Below, piece after piece: positions 18,376 to 26,604 of a DNA stretch of 64,000 nucleotides (its first letter is position 1; each line of letters opens with the position of its first letter). The stretch spans positions 1-64,000 of the forward strand of contig NZ_QZWF01000019.1 in the NCBI RefSeq assembly GCF_004187715.1, in the 5' to 3' direction. The position numbers and the translations under genes were made by a program. Source of the stretch: Streptomyces sp. F001. GTDB taxonomy: Bacteria > Actinomycetota > Actinomycetes > Streptomycetales > Streptomycetaceae. The notes under the pieces were generated by a model that was not told where the DNA came from, searched no databases, and saw only the letters and a program-made list of their open reading frames with translations.

Positions 18376-18387
18376 GAGAGCGCTCTC
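18376..18387. promoter_or_regulatory. LacI/CebR-like operator palindrome
   Basis: GAGAGCGCTCTC is a perfect 12-bp palindrome just after the laccase stop and 58 bp before the LacI-family start. It has the central GCGC core of LacI-type operators such as CebR boxes, so autoregulation is likely. Confidence 0.6.
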
Positions 18388-18444
18388 ACCTCCCCGTCGG
18401 CCTGCGGTTATCCTGAGCCGCAGTCGCCGGTGAGGAGTCCCGAA

Positions 18445-19482
18445 GTGACCGAGGCAGTGACGCGCCCCACGCTGGAGGCCGTGGCCGCACGCGCCGGGGT
18501 GTCCCGGGCCACCGTCTCGCGGGTGGTCAACGGCGGGGACGGGGTCCGCGAACCCCTCGTCGAACGCGTCCGGCGGGCGGTCGAGGAACTCGGGTACGTC
18601 CCCAACCAGGCGGCCCGCAGCCTTGTGACCAGGCGCCATGACGCCGTCGCCGTCGTCATCGCGGAACCGGAGACGCGCGTCTTCGCCGACCCCTTCTTCG
18701 CGCTGCAACTCCGCGGAATCAGCAAGGAGCTGACGGCCCACGACAACCAGCTCGTGCTGCTGCTCACGGAGGGCCGCGACGACCATGCCCGCGTCGGCCG
18801 CTATCTCGCCGGCGGGCACGTCGACGGGGCGCTGGTGTTCTCCCTGCACCTCGACGACGCGCTGCCCGGCCTGATCCGGGGCGCCGGGGTCCCGACCGTG
18901 TTCGGCGGGCGGCCCGGCTGGAGCGACGGCACGCCCCGGGCCGTGTACGTCGACAGCGACAACCGGGGCGGTGCCCGCGCGGCCGTACGCCATCTCGTCG
19001 GCCTGGGCCGTACGCGCATCGCGCACATCACCGGCGCCCTCGACCAGACCTCCGCGGTGGACCGGCGCGACGGGTTCCGGGATGTCATGGCCGAGGCCGA
19101 CCCACGGCTCGTCGTCGAGGGCGACTTCACCCCGGCCGGGGGCGAGCGGGCGATGCGTGAACTCCTCGACCGCTGCCCCGACCTGGACGCCGTCTTCGCC
19201 GCCAACGATCTCACCGCCGCGGGCGCCCTGCGGGTGTTGCGCGAGCGCGGCCGACGCGTGCCGGACGACGTCGCCGTGATCGGCTTCGACGACATGCTGC
19301 CCGTCGCCGAGCAGACCGACCCGCCGCTCACCACGATCCGTCAGGACATCGAGGAGATGGGCCGCCTGATGGCCCGCCTCCTGCTGCGCCGTCTGGACCC
19401 CCGCAACGCCGACGACACCGACGCAGCCCCCTCGCCCGGCGTGGTCCTGCCGACCACTCTGGTACGCCGGGCCTCCGCGTAG
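18445..19482 (+). CDS. LacI-family transcriptional regulator
   Basis: A protein of 345 residues. The N-terminal helix-turn-helix reads TLEAVAARAGVSRATVSRVV and is followed by the hinge YVPNQAARSLVTRR. The rest is the periplasmic-binding-protein-like effector domain (VIGFDDM, FAANDLTAAG). It starts at a GTG behind TGAGGAG. Its own operator-like palindrome lies upstream; the target sugar genes cannot be fixed, but the secreted sugar-acting block just upstream is a candidate. Confidence 0.88.
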   Translation: MTEAVTRPTLEAVAARAGVSRATVSRVVNGGDGVREPLVERVRRAVEELGYVPNQAARSLVTRRHDAVAVVIAEPETRVFADPFFALQLRGISKELTAHDNQLVLLLTEGRDDHARVGRYLAGGHVDGALVFSLHLDDALPGLIRGAGVPTVFGGRPGWSDGTPRAVYVDSDNRGGARAAVRHLVGLGRTRIAHITGALDQTSAVDRRDGFRDVMAEADPRLVVEGDFTPAGGERAMRELLDRCPDLDAVFAANDLTAAGALRVLRERGRRVPDDVAVIGFDDMLPVAEQTDPPLTTIRQDIEEMGRLMARLLLRRLDPRNADDTDAAPSPGVVLPTTLVRRASA

Positions 19483-19498
19483 CCGGCTTGCCCGGGGG

Positions 19499-20293
19499 TC
19501 AGCTCTGCTGTGGGGCGGCGCTCCTGATCACCGCGAAGCGGGCGCCGTACGGGTCGGTGAGCTTGGCGACGCGGCCGACGTCGGGCACGTCCGTCGCGGG
19601 CATCCGGACACTGCCGCCCAGCTCCTGGGCCTTGGCGACCGTGGCGTCCGTGTCGGTGACCTCCAGGTACGGCAGCCAGTAGGGGTCCGACCCCGCCTCC
19701 GTGGGATCGTCGGCCAGTGCGACGAGGCCGCCGAACATGGCATCCTCCCCCTCGCGGGCGGGGTTCACGCACGTGTACGAGCCGCCGGGGAAGCTGACGG
19801 ACGAGGTCTCCCAGCCGAGCACCGCGTTGTAGAACCCGGCGGCGGCCGGGAGGTCCGGCGTGTAGAGCTCCAGCCAGCACAGCGAGCCGGGCTCGTTGAG
19901 TACGTCCACGCCCCCCAGCTGCCCCGGCTGCCAGATGCCGAACGGCACCCCTTTCGAGTCCGCGAGGATCGCCATGTGGCCCTGGCCCATCACATCCATG
20001 GGCTCCACGAGCACGCTGCCGTGCGCCTGCTCGGCGGCCTTGGCCGTGGCCGCGGCGTCCGCGCTCTGGAAGTACACGGTCCAGGACGGCGGGCCCTGCT
20101 CCGCGGGGTTCTGCATCCCGCCGGCGACCGTCCTGCCGTTCAGCTGGAAGAAGCCGTAGCCGCCGGCCTCGGGGCCCGCCGACTGGAACTGCCAGCCGAA
20201 GAGGCCGCCGTAGAAAGAAGTGGCGCCCTCGATGTCGGTCGTGCCGAGGTCGATCCAGTTGGGAGCGCCGTTGACATAACGGGTGGTGAGCAT
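19499..20293 (-). CDS. VOC (glyoxalase/bleomycin-resistance fold) protein
   Basis: A protein of 264 residues made of two tandem VOC domains, each opening with a strand-helix of the type PNWIDLGTTDIEGATSFYGGLFGWQ and LCWLELYTPDLPAAAGFYNAVLGWE (first parts of each repeat). Such two-domain proteins are often annotated as hydroxylases or resistance proteins, but the substrate is unknown. The ATG at 20293 follows a strong GAGGAGGGCGAGG site and was preferred to upstream in-frame starts. It converges with the LacI gene. Confidence 0.85.
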   Translation of the reverse strand: MLTTRYVNGAPNWIDLGTTDIEGATSFYGGLFGWQFQSAGPEAGGYGFFQLNGRTVAGGMQNPAEQGPPSWTVYFQSADAAATAKAAEQAHGSVLVEPMDVMGQGHMAILADSKGVPFGIWQPGQLGGVDVLNEPGSLCWLELYTPDLPAAAGFYNAVLGWETSSVSFPGGSYTCVNPAREGEDAMFGGLVALADDPTEAGSDPYWLPYLEVTDTDATVAKAQELGGSVRMPATDVPDVGRVAKLTDPYGARFAVIRSAAPQQS

Positions 20294-20548
20294 CCTCGCC
20301 CTCCTCATGAAAGGGGACCCGTTGCGTGCAGTGCCGAGTCTTGCACCGCCCACTGACAATCGCCGCGGGAACCACGCCGTGCCGTCACCACGGCGACGCA
20401 GGGCATCCGCCTCGTTTCCGCACCCCTCTGCGCGCCGCCGTGCGCCGGCTTGTCCGCACGGTCACCATCGAGGCGGCCGGAGGCCCTCGGACGCGGCGTT
20501 GATCCCGCGTTGATCGAACGTTTTTCGCCGCACGGAATGCTCGGGACC

Positions 20549-20794
20549 ATGCACTTCCAGACGATCACCCCGGCCGACACCGCCTGGCAGGCCCAGGCCC
20601 TGTGCGCGCAGACCGGGGCCGAGTTCTTCTTTCCCGAGCCGGGCAGCTCGGTGCGTGAGGCGAAGCGCATCTGCGGCATGTGCGAGATGCGCTCCGCCTG
20701 CCTCGAGTACGCCCTCGCGAACGACGAGCGCTTCGGCGTGTGGGGCGGACTGTCCGAGAAGGAACGGCTCCAGCTCCGGCGTACCCCGCACTGA
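20549..20794 (+). CDS. WhiB-like iron-sulfur regulator
   Basis: A protein of 81 residues with the four cluster cysteines at Cys19, Cys42, Cys45 and Cys51 and the GVWGG turn (63-67), followed by a short basic tail. WhiB-like proteins bind a 4Fe-4S cluster and work with sigma factors in development and stress responses. The ATG at 20549 follows GGGACC; an in-frame ATG at 20537 would add four residues. The compact size resembles the shorter Wbl paralogues rather than WhiB itself. Confidence 0.88.
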   Translation: MHFQTITPADTAWQAQALCAQTGAEFFFPEPGSSVREAKRICGMCEMRSACLEYALANDERFGVWGGLSEKERLQLRRTPH

Positions 20795-20809
20795 GCAGCG
20801 GGTGATCCG

Positions 20810-20826
20810 GCCGGGCTCCGCCCGGT
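20810..20826. terminator. Short GC-rich hairpin between convergent genes
   Basis: CCGGGC and GCCCGG with a 3-nt loop, extended by a G-T pair, lie between the WhiB-like and desaturase stops. No T-tract follows, as is usual in Streptomyces. Confidence 0.45.
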
Positions 20827-20835
20827 GTGCGGGGA

Positions 20836-21810
20836 TCAGCCCGCGGCCCGCGCCGCCATCCGTGCCTTGCGTGCCGCCAGCTTCTCGTCGAACTTCAGGG
20901 CTTCCGCGTCCAGGCCGTTCATGAACAGGCCGAGCTCCTCCTGGGCCTTCAGGCCCTCGGGGCCCAGGCCCTCGATCTCCAGGACCTTCAGGAAGCGCAG
21001 CACCGGCTGGAGGACGTCGTCGTGGTGGATGCGCAGGTTGTAGACCTCGCCGATGGCCATCTGCGCGGCGGCCCGCTCGAAGCCGGGGATGCCGTGGCCG
21101 GGCATGCGGAAGTTCACGACGACGTCCCGCACCGCCTGCATGGTCAGGTCGGGGGCGAGTTCGAAGGCCGCCTTGAGGAGGTTGCGGTAGAAGACCATGT
21201 GCAGGTTCTCGTCGGTCGCGATGCGCGCCAGCATGCGGTCGCAGACCGGGTCGCCGGACTGGTGGCCGGTGTTGCGGTGCGAGATACGGGTCGCGAGCTC
21301 CTGGAAGGCGACGTAGGCGATCGAGTGGAGCATCGAGTGCCGGTTGTCCGACTCGAAGCCCTCGCTCATGTGGGACATGCGGAACTGCTCCAGCTTGTCC
21401 GGGTCCACCGCGCGCGAGGTGAGCAGGTAGTCGCGCATCACGATGCCGTGCCGGCCCTCTTCGGCGGTCCAGCGGTGCACCCAGGTGCCCCAGGCCCCGT
21501 CACGGCCGAAGAGCGTGGCGATCTCGTGGTGGTAGCTGGGCAGGTTGTCCTCGGTCAGCAGGTTCACCACGAGGGCGATACGGCCGATCTCGGTGACCTT
21601 GGACTGCTCCTTGTCCCAGGCTTCGCCGTCCTCGAAGAAGCCGGGGAAGTTGCGGCCGTCGGTCCACGGCACGTACTCGTGCGGCATCCAGTCCTTGGCG
21701 ACGTTCAGATGCCGGTTGAGCTCCTTCTCGACCACTTCCTCCAGGGCGTGCAGCAGCCGGGCATCGGTCCAGACGGAGGGGCTGCCGAGGTGGGAAGAGG
21801 TGATCGTCAC
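20836..21810 (-). CDS. Acyl-ACP desaturase (soluble diiron)
   Basis: A protein of 324 residues of the plant stearoyl-ACP desaturase family. The two diiron motifs are EEGRH (in WTAEEGRHG) and DENLH (in IATDENLHM). It introduces a double bond into ACP-bound fatty acyl chains with oxygen and reduced ferredoxin. The GTG at 21810 (MTITSSHLG) has GGAG upstream. A set of three dyads precedes it, so regulation by a repressor is likely. Confidence 0.9.
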   Translation of the reverse strand: MTITSSHLGSPSVWTDARLLHALEEVVEKELNRHLNVAKDWMPHEYVPWTDGRNFPGFFEDGEAWDKEQSKVTEIGRIALVVNLLTEDNLPSYHHEIATLFGRDGAWGTWVHRWTAEEGRHGIVMRDYLLTSRAVDPDKLEQFRMSHMSEGFESDNRHSMLHSIAYVAFQELATRISHRNTGHQSGDPVCDRMLARIATDENLHMVFYRNLLKAAFELAPDLTMQAVRDVVVNFRMPGHGIPGFERAAAQMAIGEVYNLRIHHDDVLQPVLRFLKVLEIEGLGPEGLKAQEELGLFMNGLDAEALKFDEKLAARKARMAARAAG

Positions 21811-21868
21811 GGGTACTCCAGGGGGACGTGGAACCAAAACCGGTGGAACCGGCGAGCGACGCCGGGAA

Positions 21869-21917
21869 CCTACGCGATCGTAGGCTACGAATCCGTAGGT
21901 TACGAAGCCGTAGGTTA
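21869..21917. promoter_or_regulatory. Three tandem dyads, 15-bp period, upstream of the desaturase
   Basis: CCTACG-CGAT-CGTAGG (21869-21884), CTACG-AATC-CGTAG (21885-21898) and TTACG-AAGC-CGTAG (21900-21913) repeat with a 15-bp period, each a 5-6 bp dyad with a 4-nt centre. They lie 59-107 bp upstream of the desaturase start, in its promoter region. The form suggests binding of several dimers of a TetR-type or similar repressor. Confidence 0.65.
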
Positions 21918-21975
21918 AGCGCGCCGTAAAGACCGCTGTTCAGACGGTCTTCCCCAGGGCTCCCGAGCAGCAGAA

Positions 21976-22003
21976 AGTCCCGGGACCCGCTGGTCCCGGG
22001 ACT
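21976..22003. terminator. Perfect 12-bp stem terminator after ddaH
   Basis: AGTCCCGGGACC and GGTCCCGGGACT enclose a 4-nt loop, 23 bp beyond the ddaH stop on the minus strand. It is the strongest hairpin in this part and also insulates the desaturase promoter. Confidence 0.8.
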
Positions 22004-22025
22004 GCACCGTCCGGGCGTCACACGG

Positions 22026-22802
22026 TCAGGCGTACAGCTCCCGCAGTCGCACCGAGAGGCATGTCACACAGCCCTCGAGCTTCTCGAACTCGCTGATGTC
22101 CACGACGACCGGCGTGTACCCGAGGTCCTTGAACAGCTCGGCCGTCTTCGGGGCGCTGGCCGCCATGAGCAGCTTGTCGCCGCCGAGCAGCACCACATGG
22201 GAGCCGGACTCCTCCGGCACATGCAGAAAGCGCCCGAACAGCGACGGCGTGTCCATCAGCGGGATGTGCCCGATGACCGTGCCGTCGGGGAGCGCCGTGA
22301 CCGCCGACTTCAGATGCAGCACCTTGCTCACGGGCACGGCGACCACCCGTGCCCCCAGCGGTTCGAAGGCGGCGCGCAGTTGCTGGACGCCGACGGCGTT
22401 GGTACGGCCGCCGCGGCCCACGTAGACCGTGTCGCCGATCTTCAGCACGTCGCCGCCCTCCAGGGTGCCCGGCTCCCAGACCCAGTTCACCGAGCAGCCC
22501 AGGCGCGCCACGACCTCCTCGACGCCCGCGGTCTCGTCCCGGCGGGACTCGGCGCCGGGGCGCGCGATCAGGGCGACGTTCTTGTACATCACCACCGTGT
22601 CCTCGACGAACACGGAGTCGGGGCAGTCGTCGGCCGGGTCCACCTCGATGGTTTCCCAGCCGTGCGTGCGCAACGCCTCCACGTACGCCTCCCATTGCTC
22701 CGTCGCGCGGTCGACGTCCACGTCCATGCGTTCGACGTGGGTGACGAGTCCTTCGGCCAGGCGGGGGCTGGGGCGGCGGACGAGGGCCTTCTTGCTGGGC
22801 AC
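22026..22802 (-). CDS. ddaH: N(G),N(G)-dimethylarginine dimethylaminohydrolase
   Basis: A protein of 258 residues of the amidinotransferase fold. Catalytic residues can be placed at Glu115 (TLEGGD), His163 (VLHLKSAVT) and Cys248 (CVTCLS), matching the Pseudomonas enzyme. It hydrolyses methylated arginines to citrulline and methylamines. The GTG at 22802 (MPSKKALVRRP) gives the standard family length and has GGAG eight bases upstream; a longer in-frame start exists at 22874. Confidence 0.92.
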   Translation of the reverse strand: MPSKKALVRRPSPRLAEGLVTHVERMDVDVDRATEQWEAYVEALRTHGWETIEVDPADDCPDSVFVEDTVVMYKNVALIARPGAESRRDETAGVEEVVARLGCSVNWVWEPGTLEGGDVLKIGDTVYVGRGGRTNAVGVQQLRAAFEPLGARVVAVPVSKVLHLKSAVTALPDGTVIGHIPLMDTPSLFGRFLHVPEESGSHVVLLGGDKLLMAASAPKTAELFKDLGYTPVVVDISEFEKLEGCVTCLSVRLRELYA

Positions 22803-23166
22803 GAGGAGGTCTCCGTATCGGATGGAACGTTGTGGACTTGCGTGGCCGAAACCCGTCGGGGTGTCGGCGCCCATGATGCAGGTCCCATTCTGGGCGACGA
22901 CAGCCCTCCGGCGAGGGGGCGGGGGCGTCCTACGTGCGGGGGCGTGACCACCTGGCGGTCATGCCCCCGCACTCGCTCATGCACCCGAAGCCAGGCGGCC
23001 TTCGCGAAGTCCGGTGCGGTACCGCGCACCGTGAAGGGCGCGGGACTGTATCGATATGCGGCTCCTTCCCCACGCTCGGCTTCGCTTGCGCGGGGGGACC
23101 CCCACCGTGGGCGCGACCAGCCCCCCACCGGCCCACAGCTTCATCACCGCACTTCCAGCGGAGCGC
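22803..23166. other. Intergenic region between ddaH and the ABC-F gene
   Basis: No gene is supported in these 364 bases. The part near 22.8 kb must hold the ddaH promoter. The part near 23.07-23.11 kb carries a hairpin-rich repeat listed separately. Confidence 0.6.
23066..23112. repeat. Streptomyces-type interspersed hairpin repeat, also possible terminator
   Basis: The stretch starts TTCCCCACGCTCGGCTTCGC and continues through GCGCGGGGGGACCCCCAC, with CCCCACGC able to pair with GCGCGGGG and GGGGG with CCCCC. This wording is common between genes in Streptomyces (from memory). It lies downstream of the ABC-F stop and may end that message. Confidence 0.5.
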
Positions 23167-24789
23167 TCAGGCGGACAACCCGACAGCTTCCGGCGTGGTT
23201 TCCGTGAGTTCTCCGTCGAGCAGCAGCCACCGCGTGATGCCGATCGACTCCAGGAACGGCAGGTCGTGACTGGCCACGATCAGCGCCCCCTCGTACGACT
23301 CCAGGGCCGTGGTGAGCTGCCGTACGCTCGCCATGTCCAGGTTGTTCGTCGGCTCGTCCAGCATCAGCAGCTGCGGTGCCGGTTCCGCCAGCATCAGCGC
23401 GGCCAGCGTCGCCCGGAAGCGCTCGCCGCCGGACAGTGTCGCCGCCTGCTGGTCGGCGCGGGCACCCCGGAACAGGAAGCGGGCCAGCTGCGCCCGGATC
23501 CGGTTGTTGGTGGCGCCCGGCGCGAACCGGGCCACGTTCTCGGCGACGGTCAGCCCGCCGTCGAGGACGTCGAGGCGCTGCGGCAGGAACCGCAGCGGCA
23601 CGTGCGCCGTCGCCTCGCCGGAAACCGGCTCCAGTTCCCCGGCGATGGTGCGCAGCAGCGTCGTCTTGCCCGCGCCGTTGCGCCCGATCAGCGCGATCCG
23701 CTCAGGGCCGTGCAGGTCGAAGCCGCCCCCGAGGCGGGCGCCGTGGACGAGCTCCAGGTCCCGCACGGTGAGCACGGTCCGGCCCGCCGGCACCGCCGTG
23801 TGCGGCAGGTCGACGCGGATCTCGTCGTCGTCCCGTACCGCATCCACCGCCTCGTCGAGCCGCTCTCTGGCCTCGGCGAGCTTCTCCTCGTGCAGGATGC
23901 GGTACTTGCCGGCCGACTCCTGGGCCGTGCGTTTGCGTACTCTCATGACCGCTCGAGGCTCGCGCGTGTTGTCGAACATCTTCTGCCCGTACCGCTTGCG
24001 GCGTGCCAGTACGACCTGCGCGTCGGCCAGTTCACGTTTCTGCTTCCTGAAGTCGGCCTCGGCGACGCGCACCATGCGCTCGGCCGCCTCCTGCTCGGTG
24101 GCGAGGGCTTCCTCGTACGCCGAGAAGTTGCCGCCGTACCAGGTGATCTCCCCGGAGCGCAGATCGGCGATCTGGTCGACCAGTTCGAGGAGTTCACGGT
24201 CGTGGCTGACCACGACCATCACCCCCGGCCAGGCCGCGACCGCCGCGTAGAGCCGTTTGCGGGCATACAGATCAAGGTTGTTGGTGGGCTCGTCCAGCAG
24301 CAGTACGTCCGGTCGGCGCAGCAGCAGCGCGGCCAGCCGCAGCAGGACGGACTCGCCGCCGGAGACCTCTCCGATGGTGCGGTCCAACGCGATGTGCCCC
24401 AGGCCGAGTTCGCCGAGGGTGGCGAGGGTGCGCTCCTCGATGTCCCAGTCGTCGCCGACCGTCTCGAAGTGCTCCTCGGCCACATCACCCGCCTCGATGG
24501 CGTGCAGCGCGGCCCGCATGTCGGCGATGCCGAGCGCCTCGTCGACCCGCAGCGCGGTCTCGAGCGTGACGTTCTGCGGGAGGTAGCCGACCTCGCCGAC
24601 GACGCGTACGGCCCCGTCGACTGGGGCGAGCTCCCCGGCGATCAGCTTCAACAGGGTTGACTTTCCTGATCCGTTGACACCGACGAGCCCGGTCCGGCCG
24701 GGGCCGAAGGAGACGTCGAGGTCCTCGAAGACAGGGGTGCCGTCGGGCCAGGCGAAGGAGAGGGAGGTGCAGGTGAGGGAAGTATGCAT
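23167..24789 (-). CDS. ABC-F family ATPase (ribosome-associated)
   Basis: A protein of 540 residues with two ABC domains and no membrane segments. Walker A motifs are GVNGSGKST and GRNGAGKTT; signatures are SGGES and SGGERFR; Walker B regions end in LLLDEPTNNLD and LMLDEPTNNLD. A charged linker (about 240-320) joins them. ABC-F proteins act on the ribosome, either resolving stalls or protecting it from antibiotics. The ATG at 24789 was chosen; the frame stays open to 24951, but that extension is Pro-rich and unlike the family. Confidence 0.88.
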   Translation of the reverse strand: MHTSLTCTSLSFAWPDGTPVFEDLDVSFGPGRTGLVGVNGSGKSTLLKLIAGELAPVDGAVRVVGEVGYLPQNVTLETALRVDEALGIADMRAALHAIEAGDVAEEHFETVGDDWDIEERTLATLGELGLGHIALDRTIGEVSGGESVLLRLAALLLRRPDVLLLDEPTNNLDLYARKRLYAAVAAWPGVMVVVSHDRELLELVDQIADLRSGEITWYGGNFSAYEEALATEQEAAERMVRVAEADFRKQKRELADAQVVLARRKRYGQKMFDNTREPRAVMRVRKRTAQESAGKYRILHEEKLAEARERLDEAVDAVRDDDEIRVDLPHTAVPAGRTVLTVRDLELVHGARLGGGFDLHGPERIALIGRNGAGKTTLLRTIAGELEPVSGEATAHVPLRFLPQRLDVLDGGLTVAENVARFAPGATNNRIRAQLARFLFRGARADQQAATLSGGERFRATLAALMLAEPAPQLLMLDEPTNNLDMASVRQLTTALESYEGALIVASHDLPFLESIGITRWLLLDGELTETTPEAVGLSA

Positions 24790-24891
24790 ACGGGCCTCGC
24801 GGTTGCTTGATGTGGTCGGGGCAACGCGTATCGAGACACCGAAAGGCGGCGACCATGGCGGGGGCCGTGGAGAGCACAAGGGAAGGGGGGC

Positions 24892-24966
24892 ATGAGAAAG
24901 GCCCTGCTCCGCAAGGACGGCTCGAGCGCCGAGGTCGCACGCAGCGCACACACCTGTTGTGTGTGA
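24892..24966 (+). CDS. Candidate 24-residue leader peptide with Cys-Cys near its end
   Basis: An ATG one base after GGAAGGGGGG opens a frame of 24 codons whose product begins MRKALLRKDG and ends AHTCCV. Its last codons overlap an inverted repeat (24947-24965). It lies in the 357-bp gap between the ABC-F start and the PEP-mutase-family gene, on the strand of the latter, ending 180 bp before it. The strong ribosome site and terminal hairpin recall attenuator leader peptides. No homologue is recognised, so coding status is a proposal. Confidence 0.4.
   Translation: MRKALLRKDGSSAEVARSAHTCCV
24947..24965. promoter_or_regulatory. 7-bp inverted repeat at the end of the candidate leader ORF
   Basis: CACACAC and GTGTGTG with a 5-nt loop (CTGTT) span the His-Thr-Cys-Cys-Val codons of the small frame. 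The rest of the 24790-25146 gap shows no further gene; the ABC-F promoter must lie in its left part. Confidence 0.5.
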
Positions 24967-25146
24967 CGCGGTGTCTCAGGACCTCAGACGAGCAACGTCC
25001 TTCTCCAATCGACGGCAACAGAACCGCTGGAAACCGTACGAGGAGGGCTCACGGCTGTCAACGGAATAAAGCGTGGGTCAAGGTGCCCCGGCTCGATGTC
25101 GGATTCCTGCCAGCCCGGCTCCCGGTCCACTGGTTGAGTGGGCCGC

Positions 25147-25983
25147 ATGACCAACGAGAACCCGCTCCGCGACCGCGCTCTGACCTTCCGCTCCCTGCAT
25201 GTCCCGGGCCGTCCGCTCGTCCTGCCGAACGCCTGGGACACCGCCAGCGCCCGCGTTGTCGAGGACGCCGGCGCCGCCGCGGTGGCCACCACGAGCGCCG
25301 GGCTCGCCTGGGCCCTCGGTGCGCCGGACGGCGACCTGCTGGAGCGCGACCGGGCGCTCGCCGCCCTCGCCGGGATCGCCGCAGCGGTCGGCGTGCCGGT
25401 GACCGCGGACATCGAAAGCGGCTACGCGCCGGATGCCGAGGGCGTCGCCGACACCGTCCGGGCGGTGCTCGCGGCCGGAGCGGTCGGGATCAACATCGAG
25501 GATGCGCTGTACGAGGCGGGACAGGGGCCGCTGCGGCCGGTGGCCGAGCAGGCCGAGCGGATCGGCGCCGCGCGCGAGGCCGCGGACGGGGCGGGCGTGC
25601 CGTTGTTCGTGAACGCCCGGATCGACACGTTCCTCAGGGGTGCCGGGGGAGTGGAAGACACCCTGGAGCGGGCCGCCGCCTACCTCGCCGCGGGCGCGGA
25701 CGGCATCTTCGTCCCCGGGGCCGTCGATCCGGGGATCGTGAAGCTGCTCGCCGACGGTGTCGACGGTCCGCTGAACGTGATGGCCGGTCCCGGCGCACCG
25801 CCGGTGACCGAACTGGCCGCGCTCGGGGTCGCGCGCGTGAGCGTGGGGGCCGGCCTGGCCCAGGCCGCGCACGCCGTCGTCCGCCGCGCCGCGCGGGAGC
25901 TGCTGGACGCGGGGACGTACGAGTCGCTGGCCGGCGGTCTGGACTACGGCGAGCTCAACTCGCTGCTCGGCCGCAGCCGTTAG
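25147..25983 (+). CDS. Isocitrate lyase/PEP-mutase family enzyme
   Basis: A protein of 278 residues with a TIM-barrel of the PEP phosphonomutase/oxaloacetate decarboxylase-like group: PNAWDTASARV, TADIESGY, GINIEDA, and VNARIDTFL. These enzymes make or break C-C or P-C bonds next to a carboxylate with Mg2+. It lacks the KKCGH motif of isocitrate lyase, so it is not that enzyme. The substrate is not known. The ATG at 25147 has no clear ribosome site. Confidence 0.82.
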   Translation: MTNENPLRDRALTFRSLHVPGRPLVLPNAWDTASARVVEDAGAAAVATTSAGLAWALGAPDGDLLERDRALAALAGIAAAVGVPVTADIESGYAPDAEGVADTVRAVLAAGAVGINIEDALYEAGQGPLRPVAEQAERIGAAREAADGAGVPLFVNARIDTFLRGAGGVEDTLERAAAYLAAGADGIFVPGAVDPGIVKLLADGVDGPLNVMAGPGAPPVTELAALGVARVSVGAGLAQAAHAVVRRAARELLDAGTYESLAGGLDYGELNSLLGRSR

Positions 25984-25992
25984 CCGGACTGT

Positions 25993-26409
25993 TCAGCAGG
26001 CGTCCCGCATCAGCTCCGCGAGATCGTGGTCCAGGTTCAGGTACGCGTGCTCCAGGCCCTCGGGCACCAGAACGCGCGTCGCCTGCAGGAACCGGCGCAG
26101 CTCGCCCGAGCGGACGTGGACGACGGCGATGCCCTCGGCGGCGTGGAACTCCAGCACGGTGCGGTCGTAGCCGTACGGCCGCACGCGTACGTCGCCGTGG
26201 CCCTCGGGGTCGTGGAGACCGGCCGCGAGCAGCTCGCGGGAGAAGGTCCAGCAGACCTCCTCGTCCTCCAGCGTGGCCTGGGCCGGGAAGGTCATACGGA
26301 TGGCGAACGGATCGCTGGTGTCGTAGCACAGTGTCGCGGGGATGCTCGGCATCCGCGGCGCGGCGGCGACGAGGCGGGCCTCGACGGCCTGCTCGATGAC
26401 GGTGGACAA
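25993..26409 (-). CDS. ssgD: SsgA-like sporulation/cell-division protein (SsgD type)
   Basis: A protein of 138 residues of the SsgA-like protein family, found in sporulating actinomycetes, where members steer septum placement and cell-wall remodelling. Family features are IPATLCYDTSDPFAIRMTF, VCWTFSRELLAAGL and RSGELRRFL. The start is a TTG (MSTVIEQ) preceded by GGGAG; a longer ATG start at 26496 would add 29 unrelated residues. The SsgD assignment rests on sequence recall and matching neighbours in S. coelicolor. Confidence 0.85.
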   Translation of the reverse strand: MSTVIEQAVEARLVAAAPRMPSIPATLCYDTSDPFAIRMTFPAQATLEDEEVCWTFSRELLAAGLHDPEGHGDVRVRPYGYDRTVLEFHAAEGIAVVHVRSGELRRFLQATRVLVPEGLEHAYLNLDHDLAELMRDAC

Positions 26410-26604
26410 CGCCTTGCTCCCTTGTGACGGCGGAACGGACTTCCGGGGATGAGGCCGGGCACTGGGTGAGACGACGGAATCGGCGCCTCCGTGCACCCCG
26501 GTACGGAGTGACGTCCGTCACCGTGCCCCATCGGGTGCGGGGCGACGGGGCCGGTTCCCGGCCCTCTGGACGGCGCCGGGGCAGTGGGACTAGCTTCGCC
26601 CGCC

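Noticed and set aside
21869..21917. Short tandem repeats considered as a CRISPR array
   Set aside because: The period is only 15 bp with no spacers, and no cas genes are near; they fit operator sites.
24790..24951. N-terminal extension of the first ABC-F protein to 594 residues
   Set aside because: The added 54 residues are Pro/Arg-rich and unlike the family, and the ATG at 24789 begins right at the conserved domain.
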